Source of the DNA: Pseudomonadota bacterium
GTDB lineage: Bacteria; Myxococcota; Myxococcia; Myxococcales; Myxococcaceae
Length of the DNA: 12,515 nt
Assembly: GCA_023424585.1 (NCBI GenBank)
Contig: JAFADT010000272.1
Location: 1 to 12,515 of the forward strand
Direction of reading: 5' to 3'
The translations under genes and the position numbers were made by a program. The notes under the pieces are model-generated. The model worked only from the letters and a program-made list of their open reading frames with translations. It ran no database searches and had not been told where the DNA came from. This document shows, in pieces, positions 1 through 6,101 of the stretch; within the stretch, counting starts at the first letter, position 1, and each line of letters starts with the position of its first letter.

Positions 1-836
1 ACGGGGCCGAGGACGCCTTCGTGGAGCTGTACCACGCACTGGGACAACTCCTGTCCCGCCCCGTGGACAGCATCGCGGGGCTGCGCAACCTGCCGGCTGG
101 AGTCGCGGCCCTCATCGCCTCGTCGCCCGCGTACTGGGAGCGCTTCCAGTTCATGACGCAGGGCGAGCAGATTCGTGAGGTGGCGCGGCTGGCAACAAGC
201 GTGTTCGCCACCTGGGGCACGGCCTCGACGACGACGCGGACCCTGAAGGGACTGGCGGTGGGGGCGGAGGCCACGGTGCCGGTGCTCTCACTGTCAGCGG
301 AGGGCGTGCTGGCGTTGGAGCGCGTCGCGGTGCCAGCAGGGCGCGCGGCATCGGTGTTGAGCGGCGGGCCCGGGGCGGCCATCATCCTTCAGCGGGCCAA
401 CGCCGCCTCGAAGGGAGGAGCGCCTGCCCAGGGGCCTGGGCAGTGGGGGCCCGCGAACGAATCGATGTCCGCGCGTGCCCGGCGCTACCAGGAGCAAATC
501 ACCGGGCATTCGGCGGATGAGGCGTACTGGGTCGGTGGCGTGGGCCCCAACAGCGGAGGCGTGAAGTTCGATGGGTTCAAGGATGGGGTGCTGCTGGAGG
601 CCAAAGGGCCAGGCTATGCGAAGTTCTTCGAGGGACTGGAGCCCAAGGAGTGGTTTCGCCACTCGGGTGATCAGGGACTCATCGACCAAGCTCAAAGGCA
701 GCTCAGTCGCGTTCGGAGTACGGGCACCCCCATCCAGTGGCATGTTGCGGAGATGCGCGCCGCGGATGCCATTCGCCTGTTGCTCAATGAAGCGAAGATC
801 AGGGGAATTGAAGTCGTGCACACGCCTGCACTCTGA
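1..836 (+). CDS. Polymorphic toxin with C-terminal Tox-REase-5 nuclease domain (5' end outside window)
   Basis: The reading frame is open to the left edge, so this is the C-terminal part of a longer protein. GTG at 21 is only the first possible start in view, although a GAGGA at 9-13 would suit it. Residue numbers count from that GTG. Residues 1-145 are a helical, Ala/Gly/Leu-rich pre-toxin region. Residues 150-271 look like the restriction-endonuclease-fold toxin family Tox-REase-5: an RARRYQEQITG helix, an acidic residue in VKFDGF (D184), then LLEAKG with E193 and K195. These form the D...ExK set expected of metal-dependent nucleases. A Q-rich helix (QAQRQL, 224-229) and the strand PIQWHV (238-242) follow. 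DNA cleavage is inferred from the family. The gene lies 12 bp upstream of a probable immunity gene. Similar myxobacterial toxins include outer-membrane-exchange SitA lipoproteins and secretion-system effectors. The delivery route cannot be judged because the N-terminus is missing. Confidence 0.85.
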   Translation, partial: GAEDAFVELYHALGQLLSRPVDSIAGLRNLPAGVAALIASSPAYWERFQFMTQGEQIREVARLATSVFATWGTASTTTRTLKGLAVGAEATVPVLSLSAEGVLALERVAVPAGRAASVLSGGPGAAIILQRANAASKGGAPAQGPGQWGPANESMSARARRYQEQITGHSADEAYWVGGVGPNSGGVKFDGFKDGVLLEAKGPGYAKFFEGLEPKEWFRHSGDQGLIDQAQRQLSRVRSTGTPIQWHVAEMRAADAIRLLLNEAKIRGIEVVHTPAL

Positions 837-848
837 GGATATCTACCA

Positions 849-1610
849 GTGACCATCACTCCCGCACCGGAGAATTATCCTGAGACCTACTACGCGGGTG
901 CCTATTGGGGCGCGCGCAAGGAGTCGCCCGAGGCTTGCGCTCATCGCACAGCGGCCTTTCTCAACCTCCTGGCAGCGTGCGACCCTTTTCTCGCGCATTG
1001 GTACAAACCCTCCAAGTCACGCAAGGACGCGCGCGCGCCCCTGATGCCTCCCGATGTGCCAACCCTCACCGAGTTGTTCCGGCGCGGTGTTAACCGTGAG
1101 CCTGGAGGGCCAGCTATCGAGGAACTGGGCTTTCGCTTTTCGTTCGACAATGGAGGGGCCACTGGAGATTGCGCAACGATGCGCGTCAATGGCGGCATGA
1201 ACTCGGATGCAGTTCCCAACCATTGTGTATTGACCATGCCGTGGCGTGGCTCCAATGCGGACAGGGTGCTCACCGTGTCGGTGCTAACTAAAGTAGTTCG
1301 CATCATGGTGCGTTCATGGGAACCAGACTGGGCGTTCGCCACGTCGAGCGCATACGAGCGACAACAACGGGAGTCCGACACGACGCCCTTCTCCCTGGGA
1401 TGGATCACTTACCTCTCGCGCCGCATCGGCACGGTCCCCCCACTACCTGCCCCTGTGGCCATCGAGCAGGTAGAAGACAAGGGCACGCTGATCGTCCTTA
1501 CCCCCGAGCGCTTCACTGTGAGCAATCCGAAGCACGTCGCGCTGGCCGAGCGGGTGCGAGAGTTGCTGGACCGAGCAGGGCTGTTGAAGCCGCTCCAAGC
1601 TCAACCGTAG
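849..1610 (+). CDS. Imm52-family immunity protein, cognate to the upstream nuclease toxin
   Basis: This is a 253-residue soluble protein without signal peptide or membrane helix, as expected of an immunity protein that binds its toxin in the cytoplasm. The N-terminus (ETYYAGAYWGARKESPEACA, residues 12-31) and the later FxFDNGG and GWxTYLSRR segments resemble the Immunity protein 52 family, which is commonly found beside Tox-REase-5 toxins. The start is GTG at 849, with GAGGA at 835-839 overlapping the toxin stop codon. The 12-bp gap implies one transcript and probably coupled translation. Base usage is less GC-biased than in neighbouring genes (for example codons CTA, ACT, AAA, GTA in a row near 1285). 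This suits immunity genes that are exchanged between strains. The pairing is inferred from adjacency and family; binding is not shown. Confidence 0.82.
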   Translation: MTITPAPENYPETYYAGAYWGARKESPEACAHRTAAFLNLLAACDPFLAHWYKPSKSRKDARAPLMPPDVPTLTELFRRGVNREPGGPAIEELGFRFSFDNGGATGDCATMRVNGGMNSDAVPNHCVLTMPWRGSNADRVLTVSVLTKVVRIMVRSWEPDWAFATSSAYERQQRESDTTPFSLGWITYLSRRIGTVPPLPAPVAIEQVEDKGTLIVLTPERFTVSNPKHVALAERVRELLDRAGLLKPLQAQP

Positions 1611-1636
1611 AAACAAGAGGGACCGAGTCATTCAAG

Positions 1637-1675
1637 AGCCCAGCAATCTCCACCGGATTGCTGGGCTTCTTCTTT
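1637..1675 (+). terminator. Intrinsic terminator of the toxin-immunity operon
   Basis: A 12-bp perfect stem (AGCCCAGCAATC at 1637-1648, GATTGCTGGGCT at 1656-1667) encloses a 7-base loop and runs directly into the T-rich tail TTCTTCTTT (1667-1675). It lies 27 bp after the immunity stop codon. It is the only hairpin in the window with a clear T tract. Confidence 0.88.
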
Positions 1676-1719
1676 AGGGGGACGATGCGCGGCGCCATCC
1701 CTCACGGAGAGAACAACAC

Positions 1720-2082
1720 ATGCTGAAGAACCTGCGAATGATTGTCGGCCTGGCTGGCGGTGTCGCGCTGCTCTGCACGGGCTGTGGTGTCGAAGCCCAG
1801 CAGGAGGTCTCCACGGACTCCGAACAGCAACCCCTCCCCGAACAACCTCGCTTCCACCAGGAGTCTGTCTACACGGTCTGTTGGAGCGAGCTTGGCATCT
1901 ACAGCCAGCCCAGCACGTCCTCCTCGCTCGTGTTCGTGCTGAAGTACGGCAACCACTTCAACACCGACAGCTCGGTGTTCTCATCGAACGGCGAGAACTG
2001 GGTCCGAGGCCAGCTCTATTGCTCCCCGCCCTATACCTGCACTGGCGGCTACGGCTACGTCCGCTGGGGCGGCCTCTGCTAG
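1720..2082 (+). CDS. Small exported protein with SH3-like domain, possible lipoprotein
   Basis: The 120-residue product starts at ATG 1720 behind a good ribosome binding site (GGAGAG at 1706-1711). Residues 1-22 form an export signal with a hydrophobic core ending LLCTGC; C22 could be the lipidated cysteine, though C at position -3 is an unusual lipobox residue. Residues 23-47 are a Gln/Glu/Pro/Ser-rich linker. Residues 49-120 resemble a bacterial SH3 domain: GIYSQPSTSSSLVFVLKYG matches the usual 'vRsgPstsskvigtLkkG' core, and GYGYVRW the closing strand. C54, C101, C107 and C120 could form two disulfides, which suits a periplasmic or outer-surface location. SH3b domains often bind cell-wall peptides; the ligand here is unknown. 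It follows the terminator, so it is a separate unit rather than part of the toxin operon. Confidence 0.8.
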   Translation: MLKNLRMIVGLAGGVALLCTGCGVEAQQEVSTDSEQQPLPEQPRFHQESVYTVCWSELGIYSQPSTSSSLVFVLKYGNHFNTDSSVFSSNGENWVRGQLYCSPPYTCTGGYGYVRWGGLC

Positions 2083-2098
2083 TCATTGATTGAAGAGG

Positions 2099-2126
2099 GC
2101 GGGTGGCGAAGCGGGTGGCGTCACCC
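2099..2126. repeat. 10-bp tandem direct repeat with small hairpin, 3' of the SH3-like gene
   Basis: GCGGGTGGCG occurs at 2099-2108 and again at 2111-2120, separated by AA (12-bp period). The second copy also forms a hairpin, GGGTG-GCGT-CACCC (2113-2126). There is no T tract. It may act as a weak terminator or simply be slippage-prone sequence in the 93-bp gap before the glutathione transferase gene. Confidence 0.4.
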
Positions 2127-2175
2127 TCCCCTCCGCTTCAGCGCGACGGCCCTCCCGGGCATAGACTCCGCGCCC

Positions 2176-2811
2176 ATGCTCAAGCTCCACCAGTTCAACC
2201 CCTCCGGGAATTGCTACAAGGTCCGCCTGCTGCTGCATCAGCTCGCGATTCCGTTCGAGACGCGGGAGCTGGACCTCTCCGCGGGAGAGACGCGCACGCC
2301 GGAGTTCAAGGCGATGAACCCCATTGCCCGGATCCCCACCGTGGAGCTGGAGCCCGGTGTCTTCCTCGCCGAGTCCAACGCCATCCTCTGGTATTTCGCC
2401 GAGGGCACGCCGTTCATCCCCGCCGACCGGCTGGAGCGGGCGCGGATGCTCCAGTGGATGTTCTTCGAGCAGTACAGCCACGAGCCCTACATCGCCGTGG
2501 CTCGGGCGTGGCTCACCTTCTTCGGCGTCCCCTCCGGCAAGGAGAAGGAGCTGGAGGAGCGCATCCAGAAGGGCTACGCCGCGCTCGACGTCATGGAGGG
2601 CGAGCTGCGCAAGCGGCCCTTCTTCGCGGGCGAGCGCTACAGCCTCGCGGACATCGCGCTGTATGCGTACACGCACGTGGCGGAAGAAGGCCGGTTCGAC
2701 CTGGGCCGCCATCCCGCCATCCGCGCCTGGTTCGAGCGGGTGCGGGCCCAGCCCCGCCACCTGCGCATCACCGACGTCCTCGACGCGCCGCCCACCTCCC
2801 GGCCGCTTTGA
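2176..2811 (+). CDS. Glutathione S-transferase family protein
   Basis: The 211-residue protein has the normal GST length. Residues 1-78 are the thioredoxin-like domain: strand MLKLHQF, then NPSGNCYKVR with S10 and C13 as candidate catalytic residues, NPIARIPTVEL with the conserved cis-proline P54, and ESNAILWYFA with E66/S67 that bind the glutathione gamma-glutamyl group. Residues 85-200 form the all-helical domain, with the N-capping box S156-x-x-D159 in RYSLADIALYAYTH. ATG 2176 is chosen because the fold begins there; the open frame continues upstream to 2086 but encodes nothing GST-like. No clear Shine-Dalgarno is visible. The likely role is glutathione conjugation or reduction in the cytoplasm, with substrate unknown. 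The C-terminal tail (TDVLDAPPTSRPL) is short and polar. Confidence 0.92.
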   Translation: MLKLHQFNPSGNCYKVRLLLHQLAIPFETRELDLSAGETRTPEFKAMNPIARIPTVELEPGVFLAESNAILWYFAEGTPFIPADRLERARMLQWMFFEQYSHEPYIAVARAWLTFFGVPSGKEKELEERIQKGYAALDVMEGELRKRPFFAGERYSLADIALYAYTHVAEEGRFDLGRHPAIRAWFERVRAQPRHLRITDVLDAPPTSRPL

Positions 2812-2850
2812 CGGCGTAGCTGTAAATTTCGTATTCTTCTGGACAATCCC

Positions 2851-2864
2851 GGTTCGACCGAACC
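2851..2864. promoter_or_regulatory. 14-bp palindrome upstream of the 352-residue membrane protein gene
   Basis: GGTTCG-AC-CGAACC is a perfect 6-bp inverted repeat lying 24 bp before the start codon at 2889. It sits just downstream of a locally AT-rich stretch (2820-2838) that could hold the promoter. It could be an operator overlapping the transcription start or a short leader hairpin. The sequence alone does not decide between these. Confidence 0.35.
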
Positions 2865-2888
2865 CGTCCCCATCCAGGGAGAAGTCCG

Positions 2889-3947
2889 ATGTGGAAGTTC
2901 TTCCTCTTGATTGTCATGTCCTGGCTTTGGGGCCTTGGCGGCTCGACCGGCCTCGTGCTGCTGGTGATGTTCTTCCTCGGCAATGCCTATTCCATCCGCT
3001 ACCGCGGCCATCACGGGAGGCTGACCCAGGAGGAGTCGCGGGCGCTGCGGCTCAGGACCGATGTCGACACCCATCACATGCGCGACCAGTGGGACGTCGT
3101 TCCCTGGTGGGGCACGTCCAAGCACGTCATCCGCAAGTGGACCTGGGACCGGATCGCGCTGGATACGCGGCTCCAGAAGGTCATGGAGAAGGCCTCCGGC
3201 TCCCTGACCCGCGCCGCGGAAGCACTCGCTGAGCTGAGCGACAAGGCGCTTCCGGGCAGTTCGATCAACCCCTACAGCGGGACGCTGGCGGTGCTCGACC
3301 CCAACCACGCGAAGTCCCATACGCCCAAGACAGCCCTCGCGCTGCTGAACAAGGTCTCCGGGGGCTACAAGGGCTGGACCAACCAGGCCATCTGCACGCT
3401 GGGCGGCACCTTCATCATCTGCGCGGACGCGTACAAGGGCGAGGTCAAGGCCCGGCTGAAGCGGAAGGAGAAGCCGGAGCCGCGAATGAAGTCCGGCACG
3501 GTCGCCGAGACCTCCCGGCTCACGTGGAAGATGGGGCAGCTCTTCCTGAGCCCCGGCACCCCCGCCATCATGAACTTCCTGAAGGCCCTCTTCGCGCGGA
3601 TCAACCCGTGGGACAGGCACGCGGTCATCCAGTACCAGGGGGACACGTACTACGCGCCGACGACGATGTTCGGGGCCTCCGCGACCATCATGAAGGTGAT
3701 GAACCTGTGCGAAGCGCTCGACTTGAGCAGCGAGGACAAGGAGTTCGTCGGCTACTGCGTGGCCATGCACTGGCTGGACAAGTACCTGAACGACAGCTCC
3801 TGGTTCCTGGGAGGGGCGTTCACCCCGGATCGCCACTCCCTGATTGAAGCGCTCCAGGGAATGTATGCCCACATCGAGGACAACCCGACCAGGGCCGCCG
3901 AGGTGCTGGCCAGGATGTACGAGGAGGCCGACGAGGCGCGGAAGTAG
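2889..3947 (+). CDS. Membrane-anchored protein of unknown function
   Basis: I do not recognise a family for this 352-residue protein. ATG 2889 has a good ribosome binding site (GGGAGAAG, 2877-2884). Residues 4-31 are a hydrophobic hairpin or single long membrane segment (FFLLIVMSWLWGLGG, then STGLVLLVMFFLG). The rest is hydrophilic and probably faces one compartment. Notable points are HHGR at 41-44, THHMRDQW at 61-68, the tryptophan-rich WDVVPWWGTSKHVIRKWTWDRI (68-89), a Lys/Arg-rich stretch (KGEVKARLKRKEKPEPRMK, 183-201), and a helical C-terminus with an acidic end (EEADEARK). There is no signal-cleavage motif and no catalytic signature I can name. It appears to be monocistronic, with 77 bp before it and 216 bp after. 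Codon usage and the ribosome binding site make it a real gene. Confidence 0.8.
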   Translation: MWKFFLLIVMSWLWGLGGSTGLVLLVMFFLGNAYSIRYRGHHGRLTQEESRALRLRTDVDTHHMRDQWDVVPWWGTSKHVIRKWTWDRIALDTRLQKVMEKASGSLTRAAEALAELSDKALPGSSINPYSGTLAVLDPNHAKSHTPKTALALLNKVSGGYKGWTNQAICTLGGTFIICADAYKGEVKARLKRKEKPEPRMKSGTVAETSRLTWKMGQLFLSPGTPAIMNFLKALFARINPWDRHAVIQYQGDTYYAPTTMFGASATIMKVMNLCEALDLSSEDKEFVGYCVAMHWLDKYLNDSSWFLGGAFTPDRHSLIEALQGMYAHIEDNPTRAAEVLARMYEEADEARK

Positions 3948-3980
3948 CGCGCGCCACGGTCGTCGGACCCGGGGCGGCGC

Positions 3981-4000
3981 CTGATGTCTCCAGCCATCAG
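3981..4000. promoter_or_regulatory. Dyad upstream of the probable sigma-54 promoter
   Basis: CTGATG (3981-3986) and CATCAG (3995-4000) form a 6-bp inverted repeat with an 8-base spacer. It is centred about 140 bp upstream of the transcription start predicted from the -24/-12 element at 4105-4120. That distance is usual for enhancer-binding activators of sigma-54 promoters. It could equally be a weak 3' hairpin of the preceding gene, which ends at 3947. Confidence 0.3.
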
Positions 4001-4104
4001 CCCCCCGACTCCAGTCACCAGGGCCGCCTCCAGCAGGGCCTCCCACTTCGACGTAACCCTTTGAAATCAGGGAAGGCTTGCGAGCCCCAGGGCCGCGAAA
4101 CGGT

Positions 4105-4120
4105 GGGCACGCGGGGTGCA
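4105..4120 (+). promoter_or_regulatory. Candidate sigma-54 (-24/-12) promoter of the M91 peptidase gene
   Basis: GGGCACGCGGGGTGCA matches the sigma-54 consensus TGGCACG-N4-TTGCA at every informative base except the first T and one T of the -12 element. The invariant GG (4106-4107) and GC (4118-4119) have exactly the required 10-base spacing. Transcription would begin near 4131, giving a leader of about 33 bases before ATG 4164. Myxobacteria use sigma-54 and many enhancer-binding proteins widely. Chance matches do occur in GC-rich DNA. Confidence 0.45.
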
Positions 4121-4163
4121 ATAGGGAGGGTCCGTCGCTGCACTCCACTTTCGAGGCCCTCCC

Positions 4164-5135
4164 ATGAAGCTGCGCTCCTCTTCCTTCTCCAAGCCTTCCT
4201 TCTCGTCCGGCCCCAGCCTCACCACCCCCCGCCCCCGCAGCAACAGCCTGCCGGCGAAGCCCGAGACCGCGAAGCCGAAGCCCGTGGCCACGCCCGAGCA
4301 GCTCCAGGCGGGCAAGAACAACCTCAAGCCCGCCGACTACGGCGTGGTGGACCCCAAGCTCCAGGGCATCCGGACGCGCCGTGACAGCGGCCAGTCCGGC
4401 GCGCAGTTCGCGGACTTCACGCAGGACGTGCGCAACTCCACCAACCGCCTGACGAGCCAGCCCGTCGGCAACCAGATGCTGACCGAGCTCAACGGCCGCA
4501 CCCAGGCCGTGAACCCCGGCGCCACGGGCACGCAGCGCAACCCGCTGACGGCGATGGACATCTACTCGGGCCGCAACTCGGCGATGCCCAACTCGCATGT
4601 GCCCCGCAACGACGGCAGCCTGTCGTCCACCCGCCCGGCGTACCGCTACGACGGCCAGCCCGGCGCCGGCACGGCCAGCGACGTCAAGTACGACGAGACC
4701 GCCTCCGGCCCGCGCTTCAACAGCCTGGGCCACGAGTCGGTCCACGCCTGGCGCGCGTCCAATGGCCTCCAGGTGAGCCCCCTGGCCGCCAGCAAGCACA
4801 GCGACGCGGCGGTCTTCAACCAGTACCCGTCGCACTCGGCCAACATGAAGGAGACCGTCGACGACCGCCTCCGCCTCTCGGAGGAGTTCGAGACCATCGG
4901 CCTGCGCCCCACGCCGCACACGAAGAACAACTGGGCCCCGTCCGAGAACGCCATCCGCGCCGAGCACGGCCTGCCGTCCCGGCAGGACTACTCGGGCCTG
5001 AAGCCCGACGGGCAGAACAGCAACGACATCGCCTTCAAGAACTACGACGAGGGCACCGACGCCCGGAACTTCTTCCAGAAGCTGTCCGGCCAGCCGTCGC
5101 CCTTCCAGAAGATCGTCGGCGACCTGGAGAAGTGA
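4164..5135 (+). CDS. M91-family (NleD-like) zinc metallopeptidase
   Basis: The 323-residue protein has two parts. Residues 1-50 are a disordered Ser/Pro/Lys/Thr-rich tail without a signal peptide. Residues 130-285 match the M91 effector-peptidase pattern. The zinc site is LGHESVHAW with H190, E191 and H194 (HExxH). A downstream helix, ETVDDRLRLSEEFETIGL (230-247), offers E240/E241 as third ligand. The segment PSENAIRAEHGLPSRQDY (259-276) is typical of M91 proteins. The family is named after NleD, an enteropathogenic E. coli effector that cleaves host JNK and p38 kinases. Here the substrate and export route are unknown. The lack of a Sec signal and the flexible N-terminus would fit a contact-dependent secretion system or a prey-directed effector, but this is inference. 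GAGG at 4153-4156 is a modest ribosome binding site. It is preceded by a sigma-54 promoter candidate and followed by a large hairpin. Confidence 0.82.
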   Translation: MKLRSSSFSKPSFSSGPSLTTPRPRSNSLPAKPETAKPKPVATPEQLQAGKNNLKPADYGVVDPKLQGIRTRRDSGQSGAQFADFTQDVRNSTNRLTSQPVGNQMLTELNGRTQAVNPGATGTQRNPLTAMDIYSGRNSAMPNSHVPRNDGSLSSTRPAYRYDGQPGAGTASDVKYDETASGPRFNSLGHESVHAWRASNGLQVSPLAASKHSDAAVFNQYPSHSANMKETVDDRLRLSEEFETIGLRPTPHTKNNWAPSENAIRAEHGLPSRQDYSGLKPDGQNSNDIAFKNYDEGTDARNFFQKLSGQPSPFQKIVGDLEK

Positions 5136-5147
5136 TGCGCCGGTGCC

Positions 5148-5187
5148 GCCGCCCCAGGCGGACGGGATGACCGTCACCTGGGGCGGC
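5148..5187. terminator. Large hairpin between convergent genes, probable bidirectional terminator
   Basis: An outer 11-bp perfect stem (GCCGCCCCAGG at 5148-5158, CCTGGGGCGGC at 5177-5187) carries an inner 5-bp stem (GACGG/CCGTC) with loop GATGA and a small CG/A bulge. It lies 12 bp after the peptidase stop and 25 bp before the stop of the convergent secreted-protein gene. There is no T tract on either strand, so termination is inferred from position and stability. Confidence 0.6.
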
Positions 5188-5212
5188 AATGCGAGACGGG
5201 GTGAGCCCGCGC

Positions 5213-5851
5213 TCAGTAGTAACCCACCGAGATGACGTCGAAGATGATGATGGAGCCGTTGGGGCAGTAGTAGACGTAGGTGGTCCGCGTGTAGTGCCAG
5301 CGTGGCCCCGAGTACGGCACCATCATCGCGCTCACGGTCGTGCGCGGGAACGGCGGCTCCTTGGGCACCTCCAGGCTGAACGTCTGGATGCGCGCGGAGA
5401 GCTCACCGGCGACGTTGCCGTTCAGGTCGATGAGGCGCACGGTGCCACCGTATTCGCCCTCGTGGATGTCCTCGGCGGCGGCCTGGGTGTTCAGCCGGTA
5501 GTAGCCGGCCGGAATGCCCGAGCCCGGCGCATCCAGGTACATGAAGCCCATGTCCACACCCTTGATGAAGCCGCTCGCGGGCACGGACTCGAAGCCGGCG
5601 ATGCTGCTCGCCACCGTCGTGATGTCCGCGTTCGACGCGAACACCGTCTCCTCGGGGTTGATGGGGTAGCCGGCGGCCGCGGCCACCTCCGCCAGCTCCG
5701 ACTTGGGATCCTGGCAGGAGTTGGTCGCGGCTCGCGGCGCCTCCACACGAGGGAGATAGGACTGGAGGCGCGAGCCCTCCGCCCATGCCTGCCCAGAAGC
5801 GAGGAGGACCACTGCGAGGGTGGTGACTGCCTTCAACCACTGTCGTGTCAT
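5213..5851 (-). CDS. Secreted protein of unknown function
   Basis: The 212-residue protein has a clear Sec signal peptide: a charged start MTRQWLK, a hydrophobic core AVTTLAVVLLASG and an AWA site, with cleavage after residue 24. The mature part (about 188 residues) is rich in small and beta-forming residues. It contains two cysteines, C46 and C196, which could form one disulfide tying the N-terminus to the C-terminal strand pair (TTYVYYCPNG, then SIIIFDVISVGYY). I recognise no domain. The start at 5851 is chosen because the signal peptide begins there; the open frame runs on upstream to 6466 but only as antisense of the HEAT gene. The ribosome binding site is weak (GAG about 8 bases upstream). 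Its upstream region has a TATAAT box and paired dyads, suggesting regulated expression. Confidence 0.82.
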   Translation of the reverse strand: MTRQWLKAVTTLAVVLLASGQAWAEGSRLQSYLPRVEAPRAATNSCQDPKSELAEVAAAAGYPINPEETVFASNADITTVASSIAGFESVPASGFIKGVDMGFMYLDAPGSGIPAGYYRLNTQAAAEDIHEGEYGGTVRLIDLNGNVAGELSARIQTFSLEVPKEPPFPRTTVSAMMVPYSGPRWHYTRTTYVYYCPNGSIIIFDVISVGYY

Positions 5852-5926
5852 GGAATGCTCGGGGTTGGGGTGGAACGCCCCATCGCCTTGCACTGCCAAT
5901 GCCATAGCCGCAAGCCTTGGATTTCT

Positions 5927-5932
5927 ATTATA
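5927..5932 (-). promoter_or_regulatory. -10 box (TATAAT) of the secreted-protein gene
   Basis: On the minus strand a perfect TATAAT lies 76 bp before the start codon, in the only AT-rich patch of the intergenic region. At the normal 16-18 bp distance upstream there is no TTGACA-like -35 (the hexamer at 17 bp is CCGCAG). This suggests dependence on an activator bound at the dyads just upstream. Transcription would begin near 5920. Confidence 0.5.
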
Positions 5933-5956
5933 TGCCGGAATGACTTTCACTGCGGC

Positions 5957-6012
5957 TGTGGCGGGGCATGCCACAACTCGCGGGCGCGCTGTGACAGCGG
6001 AGGTCACAGCGC
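5957..6012. promoter_or_regulatory. Two related dyads 33 bp apart, candidate activator or repressor sites
   Basis: Dyad 1 is TGTGGC-N7-GCCACA (5957-5975). Dyad 2 is GCGCTGTGAC-N7-GTCACAGCGC (5986-6012). They share the core CTGTG(G/A)C, the same 7-base spacer and perfect symmetry; the one difference is changed in both arms. Their centres (5966 and 5999) are 33 bp apart, about three helical turns. They would lie near -46 and -79 of the start predicted from the TATAAT box. Alternatively, both could act as hairpins at the 3' end of the HEAT-repeat transcript, since they also lie downstream of that minus-strand gene. Confidence 0.5.
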
Positions 6013-6042
6013 CAGCCACACGGGCGCTCAGCCGAGCACGTC

Positions 6043-6058
6043 TGTCTTGCGCAAGACA
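6043..6058. promoter_or_regulatory. 16-bp perfect palindrome
   Basis: TGTCTTGCGCAAGACA reads identically on both strands. It lies 43 bp beyond the stop of the HEAT-repeat gene and about 130 bp upstream of the predicted start of the secreted-protein transcript. There is no T tract, so a terminator role is weak; a dimeric protein site is plausible. Confidence 0.45.
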
Positions 6059-6101
6059 TTGGCAGCCGTGAGCAGGGCCTGCCAGAGCTGACAACAGCGC
6101 C

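Noticed and set aside
2637..5189. 850-codon open frame on the minus strand
   Set aside because: It is the antisense shadow of the glutathione transferase, the 352-residue protein and the M91 gene. GC-rich codon bias leaves the opposite strand open; the translation is Val/Gly/Arg-rich without domains.
5957..6012. CRP/FNR-type site as a named call
   Set aside because: The half-sites resemble TGTGA/TCACA but the spacer is three bases too long, so I report only an unnamed dyad pair.
5189..6091. 300-codon plus-strand frame
   Set aside because: It is antisense to the secreted-protein gene with its clear signal peptide and crosses the regulatory region.
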